Below are positions 25,331 to 36,089 of a stretch of 64,000 bases of DNA, one piece after another. The DNA is taken from contig CANTFL010000634.1 of NCBI GenBank assembly GCA_947650285.1, positions 1-64,000 of the forward strand, in the 5' to 3' direction. This DNA is from Hyaloperonospora brassicae (taxonomy: Eukaryota; Oomycota; Peronosporomycetes; Peronosporales; Peronosporaceae). Position numbers and translations under genes: made by a program. The notes under the pieces were generated by a model. That model had not been told where the DNA came from. It did not search any database and saw only the letters and a program-made list of their open reading frames with translations. Every line of letters begins with the position of its first letter. Within the stretch, counting starts at the first letter, position 1.

Positions 25331-27093
25331 TGTAATAAAGTCACATATCAAATTTTGGGACGTGGATCGGTGACTACCCAGTTAAGGCGTCACTTACTGG
25401 TGGAAATGATGACATTGGACCTAGCGATCCAATAAGAAGATGGAAAGCGATCTCAACGGGGATCGGCGATCCCATCCAACAGTCTACAGATTGATGGATA
25501 TGGATCAATCTGAGACAGAGCGATCTGGGACAAGACGACAAATAGAACGATTTCCATGGAGCGATCTGGGACAAGGATCTGGAACCAGGTGATGCGACAT
25601 GACTCTGTGACGAAGGTGTAACATCCAGCAGATCGGTGACACTCTTTACCAGTGTCTCAAAGGGAGTACTGATTTAGGTTAATTATAGCCCGATCTGGAA
25701 GTGTGGATACCCGTGGGAGTCCAGGGAACTGTTTCAAGACCTGTGGATGGTCTCGTTGATCCAATAAACCCGGGAGGATGATATTGGAGCACGTACGGTA
25801 AACAGAAAGCTATTTACTGCTGAATTATACCGTACCGATCCTCAACGATCTCTAATTGGACATTAGATCGGTCATGTTCCCTGCTGATTATGGATATATC
25901 GGTGATGGAGCTATTGGATCGTGATAAACATGCTTGATGAAGGTCCAAGAGTGATGCCTCAAGAGAGATTAGACCGAAAGAGCCAGTGGAAGCCGGTCGA
26001 ATTGACGTCGCAAAATGGATTTAGACACATTCGGCATTTGGATACTATTCTGGACTTTTCGGTACTAAAATTGGGTATTTGGTACCATATTTGGAATTTG
26101 GTCCCTTTTTGGTGTCTAGGTACGATATCGGGAGTATTGGCGCTATCTTTGGAGCACAGGTCACGAAATTTCAACACGTGTTCAAGGGGGCGGCCATGCT
26201 TAAAGGTGATATCGACTTGGATAGTGACCTACAGTTTGGAATAGGCTTAAGGATAGGATGGCTCTTAATTTGGTTGGATAATAAAACAGTTACCGTTTTT
26301 ACATATAACGCACGTCACAGACTTGTCTTCCGGGCAGGATATTTGGCCTCCCGGCGATCAAGAGACTTCGCCGCGCCGTGTTTCGTGTACTTATCTTGGA
26401 TTGTTTGGCCAAGGTGGGGTTAAGGTAACTCAACTCAACTCAAACTGCTGGGGTAGCAGCAAACAACGGTAAAGGAAAAGGATTTTGGTCACAAGATAGC
26501 GAGAAGGCTCAAGTGGTCAGAAGATCTGGACAAGGCGTTCAAGACAAGACCGAGCAAGATCGAAGCGATCTACTAGACATATCGGCGTGTTTCATTTTGG
26601 CGAAACAAGCAACCGATCCGCCCACAGAGCGCACTTCCGTCAAGATCGGCCGATCCCGAGACCAGATTGGACCGATCCCGACGCAAGATCGACGCAAGAT
26701 CGACGCAAGACTATTATTTGCTGAGTGAAGATTTCCGCACAGAGAAGACCCCGATCCCGAAGACGAGACGAGATCGGTGCGATTCAAGATGGAGATCGCG
26801 ACATCTCCAACGAGAGATCGCCGCGACTCAAGATCGGGATCGCAGAACCCCAGTTCGTGGTGCGAAGATTTCCGCACCGGAAGCAAACGCTCAACCCCAA
26901 ACCCTCAGCGAGATCGACATCTCCCAAGGCCGTTACGAAGAGCTCAAGCCAGCCCAATCGACGGGTACACAAGGTGAGCACAAGGCTATACAACAATGCA
27001 CGGATCGGAGTACCCCCTCCGTGAGTCGGCAAGTCCGAGAAAGTGGAAGATCGACACTTACTAAAGCAATTTTGTGAGATTGACATCATTACA
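25331..27093 (+). mobile_element. A-family LTR, array copy 7 (terminal, chimeric 3' end)
   Basis: 1763 bp, ending GACATCATTACA. Its last 200-odd bases depart from the other array copies and match the LTR at 40338-42129 (for example GAGCACAAGGCTATACAACAATGC near 26975). The 5' part is array-type and the 3' part is of the other lineage. It may be the original 3' LTR only partly overwritten by homogenisation, or an ectopic recombinant. Sequence to its right belongs to LTR type B. Confidence 0.8.
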
Positions 27094-27810
27094 ATCCATT
27101 ATGGAGCGATACGCTACCTGGCGATCCGCCACCCGAGTAACTGCTGTGGACCATATGATATACGAGGTAATTACATAGGTAGGCGATTCGCAACTGTGCT
27201 CCAGCGAACAGATAGGAATAGTCATAGGTTTTGGGTCTGGGTGGTTGGCATTAAAAAAATGGAATTTGCAACAAAAGACACGCGTCGACTTCTCCCAGGC
27301 AGTATCTTTGGCCTTTCATAGAAGAGATAGCGGCCTGTGTCTATACAAAATTCGCCTTTGGTATTGTTTGGCCAGGGGGAACATCAGTTCTTACCCACCC
27401 CCACTCCTCCACAGCTATCGAACGCAGAAAATTTTAACAGATCAGATTTAAGATCGCGAGACTGATCAAGTGATTAGAAGGCTCGCGGATCAAGCATCAC
27501 CTTTCGATACAGGCGACGCTGGGTGAGCGCCCAAGTTACAAGCAATTGAGTGAAGCATTTTCCACACAATCCGCTCCAACGTTTGACCGGGTGAGAGAAT
27601 TTTACCCGATCAACCCCCATCCCTAAAACGGTCAAGTTTCGCTTCATCTCAAGTCCATCAAGAAGATCGCAACGTGCCCCACCGACGGGTACACAAGGTT
27701 AGCCAAAAGACACAGAGCACAAAATCGGGGTACCCCCTTCGTTTATAGGTCTTCCGGGCGCCAGTGGAGAGTCGGAATCACAAGGAATTTGTGATCACCA
27801 CTTCACCACA
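27094..27810 (+). mobile_element. 3' part of the 5' LTR (type B) of element E
   Basis: This segment is homologous to two other places: 40200-40330 (TGCTGTGGACCATATGAT, then CATAGTCATAGGTTTT) and, in reverse, 62247-62640 (GACACGCGTCGACTTCTCCC, then GGATCAAGCATCACCTTT). Its end (CGACGGGTACACAAGG...TTCACCACA) is also related to the A-family LTR end. It stops at 27810 directly before a PBS, which identifies it as a 5' LTR. Its own 5' portion is missing because the A array adjoins it. Confidence 0.7.
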
Positions 27811-29477
27811 ATGGTACGCGTGCTCGGATCTTCTGGTGACTCGGGATTGAACCTTGAGTCCATGAGCAAAGAAATCAATATCAAGACTGAACCTGGGATA
27901 GAAGCAAAAGAAAATAGGGATCGTCGCGGAAGCGTGAGAATAAAGGATCCTCAGATCGTCAGAATTTTGGGCGGGGGCTTTGACGACAAGAACATAAAGA
28001 GGAACATCGGTCGCACGATCTGGAAAAAATTCTTGTCTCTCTCCTGAAGCCCTATAAGGGGTCATCGCAGATCGCAATGCAAAGCGCGATCCGCAGGATG
28101 AAGGTCCTAATGGACCCCCGAACGATTTTCATTTAGATTAGATGAGCCTTCAGAGATGATGAAGAGAGAGACAAGATGTTCGGAAGACTTTACTAAGCTG
28201 GCCGCGGTTAAACAAGATCGAAACGACTACAAGAACAGGCAAGCCGAAGACAAGGTCAAGACGGAGAATATGGATCAAGCCTCACAGACAGTGGATCGCG
28301 GAATAAATTTGAGGATTGGCGATTCGACGAAATTTGCAGGAAATTCCATTTTAAGGAGCTGAAGAATCTGTTGCCGGGCAACCCTGTGCTGAAGACGATC
28401 AGACCAAAGCTGACTGGATCTCAACGCGGACCGATATCAGCACCCAAACAAACTCCCAACGTGTTGGATCCGCTCCAGTGTCTAATTAACCTACTAATTG
28501 AGGTGGGATTGACTGCTGGAATGTTCAATGCGCAAATGCTACTAGAGTGCAACCACAATCGAGTGGTCGCCACCGGGCAGTCGCTGGTAAGACATTGAGT
28601 CCACTCATAGTCGTACGTGACCCTGGAGACAACCCGACCCCGCCGATCGGCATCACAGATAAACGGATCGCGCCGTGAGTCACGATGGGTCAAGATCTTA
28701 CACCGATCAACGATTCCTCTAACATTAAGTTTACTAAATCGTCCCGTTATGCTTCAGCGGAGTAAAAAGAGGACTCTAACGATTCGTTCGAGATCCAACG
28801 GATGTCGCTAGGACCAAAGGGTGCGGATCTATTGAGGGAGAAATTTGAACGGAATGAGGCAGAGGCGCAGGCGAGAAAGCCACCGGCGACGCAGTACATG
28901 AATATGGTGGAATTAGATCGGGTTATTGCCTATTTTCGAGCAGCCATAAAGAATTATGAGGTAGAACAAACCCGTCTGAACGCCGGGCGATCGGCTTTTA
29001 CCCACCCGAACCGGCGATTGATATGCCAGATGTAGGCATGGAGTCGGTTGATTCGCTTCTTAGTAGATCGCTTGACTACGATCGTGAGCGCCGACACCAA
29101 GGTAAATTAGATTACTGCAGCTTTCAACGGCAGGGGCGGCGGATAGTGTTGGGTTCTCCAACCAAAGAAATTCGAATGTCTGCCATGGTCGGACTGAAAG
29201 AGTTTGCTGGACGGGAGAAGAACGAAGGACGAGCTAGACACTGGATCAGTAAGGTGAAGTCAGCGTTCCTGCGCGATCAAGCGCCTAATGCGGAGAGGTG
29301 CCTGGCGTTTAGCGATCTTCTAACGGGACCGGCGCATGACTGGTACGACCAGCTCAGTCGCTCGACGAGGACTTCGTGAAAGGCCATCTTGGACGGCTTC
29401 ATATCCAACTACGAAGGAAAGGATGAAATTTCAATTCGGAAACTCGACTACAAAGTCCGTAAGCGATCGAACGAGAC
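27811..29477 (+). pseudogene. Gag of element E, N-terminal part (broken; interrupted by a solo LTR)
   Basis: The ATG at 27811 opens a frame through the PBS (MVRVLGSSG...IKTEPGIE), which I recognise as the start of a large oomycete gypsy Gag. Later recognisable blocks are a helical stretch near 28440-28600, MSLGPKGADLLREK at 28802, and the retrotransposon Gag core at about 29190-29370 (LKEFAGREKNEGRARHWISK, then FLRDQAP, LTGPAHDWYDQLSRSTR). Stops and frameshifts separate the blocks, for example near 28047, 28362, 29033 and 29377. Frame-consistent Gag sequence runs to 29477, where the A-family solo LTR cuts in, and resumes at 31297. Family members form the RNA-packaging capsid; this copy cannot be made as one protein. 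Confidence 0.8.
27812..27829 (+). other. Primer binding site of element E
   Basis: TGGTACGCGTGCTCGGAT begins two bases after the LTR end, starting with TGG as tRNA-complementary sites do. The equivalent site at 42131 reads TGGTGCGCGTGCCCGGAA. The ATG of gag is formed by the A at 27811 plus the first bases of the PBS. I cannot assign the tRNA. Confidence 0.65.
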
Positions 29478-31292
29478 TGTGGAAGAGTCACTAATTGAAT
29501 TTTGGGACGTGGATCGGTGACCACCGCATTGAGGCTTCACTTCTTGGCGAAAAAGATACCTATTGATGTAGCGATCTAATAGAAGACGAAAGATTATCCC
29601 AACGGGGATCAACGATTCGATCCAACTGTCGCAAGAATGATGGACATGGAACGATTTGAAACGAGAGGTTGAAAGGGATGACATTAATGGACCAATATGA
29701 GACGAGTCGTATCTATAGTAAATATCCACGGTGTGATCCGGGTCAAAGGAAGGGATGAAGTCAAGAAACTCACCTGAAGGTTGATCAAGGCCAAGAATGC
29801 GTATGTTGAAGCAGGTGAAGACTAGGTCACCAATTTACACACGAAGGTTTCTTGATTCGCGAACATTTATGACATCATATTGACCGATATCATATTAACC
29901 GATATCGGCAACACTCGTGAATATTGTGGCATGATTACTCTAGAACAGGTGCATATGGGACTAGGTGGTGCGATATGACTCTGTGATGAAGTTTTAACAT
30001 CCTGTAGATCTGTGATACTCTTTACCAGTCCCACAATGGGAGTACTGATTTTGGTTAGTTACAGCCCGATTTGAAACTGTGAATACTCATGGGATTCCAG
30101 AGAGTTATTCTAAGACATGTGGAGGGTCCCGTGAACCGGATAAACCCTGAAGGGTAGTACTGGGAGACATACACTGAACAGATGGATATCTACTGTTGAA
30201 TCGTACAGTGTCGATCCTCAACGATCTCAAATTGGGAATCAGATCGGTTCTGTCCTATGTTGATTATGGATATATCGCTGATGAGACCACTAAGTCATGA
30301 TAAATGCACTCGATAAAGGTCCCTGAGCGATGTCTTAAAAGTTCAGACCGGCCGGGGCAGTGGAAGCTGGTTGTATTGACGTCGCAAAACGGTCTTGGAC
30401 ACATTTGACAATTTGGGTCACACATTGGGTGTTTTAGCGCTGAGAATGAGTATTATACTAAATGTTAATATTTGGGCGTTTTTGATGTTCTAGGTACGAC
30501 ACCTGGAATACTGGCGGTATCACTGAAGCACAAGTAACGAATTTCGACACGTGTTCAAGGGGACGATTCGGCTTAAGGTAGTACCGCTTTGGAGAACGAC
30601 CTACGGTTAAATATAGGCGTAACGATAGATTGGCTAGTATTTTGGTTGATAAATATACAGACTTGAACTCAACTTCTTCTACTCACGACGTGCGTTCTTC
30701 CCTTTTTTTCCGGTCAATAATTCTTTGTCTTTCCCGGCGGCTTAAGGGACGCGTGTTGCTAGGACATTAAAGACCGATCTTGGATTGCTCGCCAAGATCG
30801 AGAAGAGCGATCCCACCAATCTGGTCCGGATCGATCAAGCTCTAACACTCAGCTCAACAGCTAGGGTAGCAGCAAAAACGTAAAAGGGCCCGACGCAAGA
30901 TCTCGAGACGGCTCAAGTGGTCAGAAGATCTGGACAAGGGATTCAACACGACCGAGCAAGAAGAAAGCGATCTACCGGATGAATCCGCACGTTTCATTAT
31001 GGCGAAACAGGAAATCTGTATCGCCCGAGCTGCGCACTTCCGACAAGATTGGTCGATCCCAAGACCAGATCGAACCGATCGCAGTACCAGATCGGACCGA
31101 TCCCAAGACAAGGTTGACGCAAGACCATAATTTGCGGAGTATAGATTTCGGCACAGCAAAGAATCCGATCCCGAAGAAAAATCGAGATCGGCGTGATCCA
31201 AGATCAAGATCGTGACATCGTTAAAAAGAAATTGCCGCGACTGTAAAGGTCGAACCTCGCATAAGCGATTTAATGAGATCGACTTCACCACA
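29478..31292 (+). mobile_element. Solo A-family LTR inserted in the gag of element E
   Basis: It starts TGTGGAAGAGTCAC and ends CTTCACCACA, 1815 bp, and is homologous to the array LTRs throughout. It is flanked on both sides by AGAC (29474-29477 and 31293-31296), a 4-bp target-site duplication. Across the insertion the Gag reading resumes in frame (SNE before, LEYLY after), so the insertion point and LTR boundaries are well fixed. The interior was lost by LTR-LTR recombination. About 29800-29940 holds sequence not seen in the array copies. No gene is present. Confidence 0.9.
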
Positions 31293-31296
31293 AGAC

Positions 31297-32032
31297 TTCA
31301 TTGGAGTACTTGTATTGTCCGAATGCGGCCGCGGTCCGGACGACGATCCTCATACGAGAATGACCGTCTGCTATCTGCAAGGAACATGTAAATCATTTCA
31401 TTTGTATCCTGTAGATCGCAATCTGGCGAGAATGTTAAGCATTTTACGCCTTAAAGTTGCAGATGTTCTTGATGATACTATGCAAGAATGCGAAGATATG
31501 ATAGTCCGAGAAGCTCACGCCTCTATGAGTTCATTAATAATGCGACAGCGTCTAACGTCACAGTCGGGATAAATGCCAGCAAAACCGGCTCGGGCTGTGA
31601 GAGCAATCCACGTGGAGAGAGAGCAGTGGATCATAAGTTGGTTTCGGCGGATCGGATACTGACTTGGATCGACAAAATGTATACATGGATGCAGCTGAGG
31701 GTCGTGCATAGAAGCCAGGAGACCTGATCGTCTGAAATGAGAGATTAGATAAAGAGAGGCACTAAGATCTTGCGAAGCCTCAAACAGCGTGTACGCATTG
31801 TGGGTCGAAGACACATGACGATCGCGGGTGTTAAAAGCGACTGACGTGTCAGAAGCGCGGACGTAAAGGTCATCCTGCGGACAAGTGCTACCACGTTCGT
31901 TCCGTATGCAAGAACATATACGATGAAGATAAGTGCCCGATGGAACTTTTGTTTGATATGATCAACCAGTGATATGTTTCTACCAATCATGCAGAAATGT
32001 TACCGGAACAAGCCGAGAAGATGCTAAAATAG
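31297..32032 (+). pseudogene. Gag of element E, C-terminal part with zinc-knuckle remnant
   Basis: This is the continuation of Gag after the solo LTR: LEYLY, then a PAKPARAVRAI stretch at about 31575, then a zinc-knuckle-like segment at 31844-31888 (CQKRGRKGHPADKC). In a CX2CX4HX4C knuckle the second position should be cysteine, but arginine (CGC) stands there, so zinc binding is probably lost. Stops interrupt the frame, for example near 31572 and 31968. The terminal stop is TAG at 32030-32032 after AEKMLK. Confidence 0.7.
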
Positions 32033-32099
32033 GACGCTCGTCAGGTTGGAATCTGGGACGAGCCGAGCGTTCTAGGCTCCGAGTATACGCATTTGTGTA

Positions 32100-32898
32100 G
32101 AGGGAGTTGGTCGACCTAAGCGATGACAAACAGGGTCATCTTCAAGATACATGTGATAAATCAAACTTTCTGCGCTCCATCTCGAGTGCTAGAAGACATG
32201 ACGAGTACGCCCGATCGCCCACCAAGATGAAACTTGTCTTAGAACCGGGGGATCAAGGGGATATTGAATATACCATACACCAGGAAAATAATTTAAGCAA
32301 GCTAAAGTGGTTGGGGAGATTAACAACAAAAATGATCAATAATACTTGACCCGGGAGCTGAGATCCGATGGTGGACACTGCCTTTTCTCGTAAGGTAGGA
32401 TATGACTTCAACTAGGATTAAAGACAGGATTGTGGGGGAATAGGTGAAAACACGTACATGGATGAAGGACGTATCAAGATCAAGATCCCCTTATAGGGTC
32501 GATGGTGTACTAATTAATGTTTAGGTGGATGATCAAATCGGTCAGGAAGCGATCTTGGGTACGGATTTCATTGATACCCGGAAGAATACGTCTGAATTTA
32601 GCTGATGGGAACGCTGGTATTGCCGGATGAAGTGAGAATTCATTTGGCAGGACGCAAACCTCTGTACGAATCGTCCATGCAGCCGATCGTGATATCGGAA
32701 CAACATGTAGTTCTACCGGTCGGTAGATCGACAGAGATAAGGATCGGCAATATTCAGTTCATCGCCAAGCTATGGGTGAAGCATGATTGGACATGGGTGC
32801 CGACTGTAACCACCGGGATAGGTCGGATCAAGTACTTGTATCTGACAAATCTCAGCGATACAGTAGTTACTCTCGATCGCGAACCGGCTTTACACTGA
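32100..32898 (+). pseudogene. Protease and post-protease linker of element E (broken)
   Basis: A retroviral-type aspartic protease end is visible near 32530-32580 (DDQIGQEAILGTDFI, the ILG motif that follows the flap), preceded by KIKIPL. The catalytic DTG/DSG triad is not clearly recoverable and stops occur throughout. From 32605 an open frame of 97 codons covers the conserved linker (LPDEVRIHLAGRKP, HVVLPVGRSTEIRIG, WVPTVTTGIGRIKYL, NLSDTVVTL), which I recognise from this family between protease and RT. Confidence 0.65.
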
Positions 32899-33492
32899 AT
32901 TATGGCTGCCGATATGGTGTCTTGATACCCAGGCTACGTCTCGCTTGGATCGCGACGTTATAACGAGTGGCAGACTCTAGCATTATGGGACGACAGAAAA
33001 AGGGGAAGAAATATTGCCCGAAAACGCTGGACCGCTTGTGGATCACCTACCATACCCTACACCAAAGAAGATTTTAAGTCAGCCGAAAGAGACTAATGGA
33101 TCAAGGGGCAGCCCAATCCGAGGCGAGAAAGTTGTTCCACAATTGGAGCCACTACCACGTATCGTTGACACGATAGAGGAGAAGGGCGGAGGCGATCGAG
33201 CACCCGAGGGACCAATGCAAGGAGGTGAAACGAATAAGGACAGGGGTACCAATCGATCGCATGAAGGATCGCGTGGTATGATCGACGATCTAAAAGTAGA
33301 TCATCTATCAGTAAGTGTACTGCCTGTGGTTAATATGATTCAAGAACAAACGACGAACGACGTATAAGGCGATTAGTCGATCAAAAGGCCGGCCCTTAAC
33401 CAGATGTAAAGCCTGATGAAGAGCTATGTTAGGAGAATGATCGGATCGAGAAATAGCCGCATGTCTCTGCCTATCGTCCTGAATGTGGGGAG

Positions 33493-34705
33493 ATGTACGA
33501 CGAGGATGTGGATCAACACATGGCGGTATTGCCTGACATTATTACGCCTACTGTCGATGTTACGATTGACGATATTCAGGTAGACAATCCGGACGTCTTG
33601 TTGAGTCATGAACAGGAACGATTGAGACATCTGATCTGGAGAAACAAGCAACTTTTTACGGGTCAAGAAAACTCACTCCCTCCAGCCGCACGAGGGGCGA
33701 TGTGCGATATTGACGTGGGAGGAGCGAGCCCAATCGCGCAGAGAGTACGGCCAGTAGCGCCCAAGTTTATTAAAAACTAGCGGATTTGATCAAAGTACTA
33801 CTATCATACAAGTTTACCCGACCTCCCACATCACCATGGGATTCGCCGATCGTCGTAATTATCAAGAAGAATGGCGAGGACATTCGATTGTGAATTGACT
33901 ATCGACGAGTAAATCAGCTAACAAGGCTGACGGTATATCCAATGCCATTGATCAGCAAACTAGTACAACCTATGGACAAAGCGATGTGGTATTGCTCACT
34001 GGATATGGCAAGCGTGTTTTGGGTATTGGAGATGATGGAGCGAGCGAGAAGTGTTTTCGCATTCATTAAGACATCGGGATTGTTTTGAGTGGTTACAGAT
34101 GCCGTTTAAGTTAAAAAATGCTCCACAGATTTTCCAAAGCCTGATCGACAATGCATTGTATGGCTTTTTGAAAATTGGTGCTGATACAGACGCGTCTTCT
34201 ATGGAGTCATCCAAACGGATCGACGTGTTCAAAGAAGGAGAACCGGACACCCGTCAGACACCTTCTGTGCTAGGTCAGAGATCTTACATCGATGACATAT
34301 TGATTCCAGCTACATCGTGGGCTGATCTATACAAAATAGTAGAAGAATTGATACGTGTATGCGACAAGTGGAATTTGCCGATCAGCCTGATCAAAAGTGT
34401 TTAGGGACGGCGAAAGGTGAATTATCTTGGTCATCATGTATCATTCGATGGATTGGAAGCTCACCTGAAGGATCTCGAATCGCTTGTTGATATTCCGTTT
34501 TCTCAAACGATGCGGTCGATGAAATCGTTCTTAGGAATTTTGAATTACTATAGGCGATTCATTAAAGACTTTGAAATATACGCATCAATGCTATACAAAC
34601 TACGCAAATCAGATTTCCACGAAATCCGCCGCCTGGAAAAGATGGAGTTGCCTATACCGAGTGAAAAGAGAGTTGAAGATCAAAGATGTCGTAGGAATAG
34701 CTACC
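33493..34705 (+). pseudogene. Reverse transcriptase of element E (broken, catalytic YIDD kept)
   Basis: The N-terminal part (33493-33780) ends with LPPAARGAMCDIDVGGASPIAQRVRP, the usual approach to RT. Palm motifs follow in shifting frames: SPWDSPIVV-like near 33830, SLDMA near 33995, WLQMPFKLKNAPQIFQSLIDNAL at about 34090 and SYIDDILIPATSW near 34281. The catalytic Asp pair in YIDD is intact. The connection NYLGHHVSFDGLEA...MKSFLGILNYYRRFIKDF begins at 34417. At least two frameshifts and several stops (33778, 34402) preclude a full product. Sequence between 32899 and 33492 is pol linker without a clean frame. Confidence 0.8.
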
Positions 34706-34930
34706 CCGATCGTATCGGTTTTTCATCTAGCGATCCAGCGTTTTTCTGTGTTACAGGGGGCGATCCAAAAGTGGACGACCGCTAACATCAAGGTGATTGC
34801 TATCCAGATCGTATCTGTGTTACAGTGGGCGATTTAAAAGTGGACGACCGGTAACAATAAAGTGGTAGCGATCCAGATCGTATCTATGTAGCAGGGAGCG
34901 ATTCAGCGTTTTCCTGTGTTACAGGGGGTA
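34706..34930 (+). repeat. Short direct repeats inserted in the RT-RNase H connection of E
   Basis: Roughly three copies of a unit of about 68 bp, sharing GATCGTATC...TGTGTTACAG(G/T)GGGCGAT and AAAAGTGGACGACCG, interrupt recognisable pol sequence. Such a tandem duplication inside a conserved domain points to decay after insertion. Confidence 0.55.
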
Positions 34931-34977
34931 ATTTGACCGCAACGGCCAGAAGTCGATGGGAAAAAGCGATGCTTTAG

Positions 34978-35930
34978 CTCAACATGCTGAAAGATAAGAT
35001 TGCTAAAACTCGGATTCTTCAACATTTCGATCCGGATCGTCCTCCTGTGATCGTGGTCTATGCTAGTAAATGGGCAGTGTCGGCATCTTTGCAACAAGAA
35101 CACGATAAAATATACAGGCCTGTAACGTTCACAATCCGAACGCTAAAGCCCATTAAGATTAACGATAGAATGGTGTAAAGAGATGTTTTAGCTCTGCTGC
35201 GCATCTTGGATATTGGCTACCCTATGTTGGTTTCACGAGAAATCAAGGTTCTCACGCGTCATTCGGCTTTGGCCTGGCTGGTACGATCTTCAGGCCTGAA
35301 TGGGAGGTAAGGGAGATGGGCGGTATTGTTATCGAATTGGACGCTAGAGATCAAGCAGGTTGAAAAGGGAGAAGATGAAAGCCTTGGAACACTCGCTGCC
35401 AGCATCACCCCGCGTGAAGAGGTCGACGAGATGTTGATCGCAATCATGCCTCGATAATAGCCGAAACATACTATAAGAATGCCAGCATTAACGGTGGGGG
35501 AGGGTGAAAGTCTTTGGGTGATCAGCTTTGATGGATCGGCCCAGACCAAACGAAAAGGCGGGCATATAGCGCAATAGTATGAAGGCTATTAGAATGGAAC
35601 ACAGTGACTTCTGAAGCCGAATATGCGACGGGCTTGACAGTGAACGAGGCTGAGTATCGTGGATTGATACTAGGTCTCGATCTCTTGGCCGATCAGACGC
35701 GCGGGCGTATCATCGTTTGTGGCGATTCTAACTAAGCCCGCTGGCAGATGCGCGGAGAAGCCGATTGCAAAGCGCCCGGATTGCAGTTGCTACGTCATAA
35801 GGCTATGGAGAAACTCCGATAGTGACCGATCCACGAATTCCTACATATAAAGAGGGAATGGAATCAAAGTGCCGTCTGACTGAAAAGCAAGGATTTGCAA
35901 CGAGGACAAGGCTCGATCGATTTATCCGAT
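34978..35930 (+). pseudogene. RNase H region of element E (broken)
   Basis: The connection segment (MLKDKIAKTRILQHFDPDRP, YASKWAVSASLQQEHD, VTFTIRTLKP) is open from 34984 to 35175. In the same region REIKVLTRHSALAWLVRSSGLNGR and EEVDEMLIAIMPR are readable to 35457. RNase H motifs follow: VISFDGSA near 35517 (first Asp), VNEAEYRGLILGLDLLAD near 35640 (Glu) and IVCGDSN near 35710 (Asp). These acidic residues are kept, but stops lie between them. Confidence 0.7.
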
Positions 35931-36089
35931 CACGACCGTCAGGATTTACGTTCGCTGAACCGGTTGGTTAAGATGTTGGCACCCAAATGTCGATCGGGTC
36001 GTGAGAATATCTTCCATCCCTAGGTCAGCCGTAAGGAGACGGCGATCACCTGAGGTATAGCAGGAGCAATTCGTTCGGCAGGTCAGGAT

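Larger units (their letters stand above)
1..27093 (+). repeat. Tandem array of a 3633-bp LTR-retrotransposon-derived unit
   Basis: The sequence from position 1 recurs at about 3634, 7267, 10900, 14532, 18166, 21800 and 25433, giving a period of 3632-3634 bp with near-identical copies. Each unit is one A-family LTR (about 1763 bp) plus a 1.87-kb internal remnant, so the array reads LTR-internal-LTR-internal and ends on an LTR at 27093. Eight LTR copies (the first truncated by the window edge) and seven internal copies are present. PBS, gag, protease, RT and most of integrase are absent from every unit; only the pol 3' end remains. The left end lies outside the window. The right end abuts minisatellite-like sequence of LTR type B, so the founding element had probably inserted into the 5' LTR of element E. 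Copies differ by scattered single bases in mosaic patterns, which implies recent amplification or ongoing gene conversion. Confidence 0.95.

Noticed and set aside
31273..31572. 99-codon frame starting inside the solo LTR end
   Set aside because: The start codon lies in the LTR and the frame is not that of Gag (LEYLY is read in another frame).
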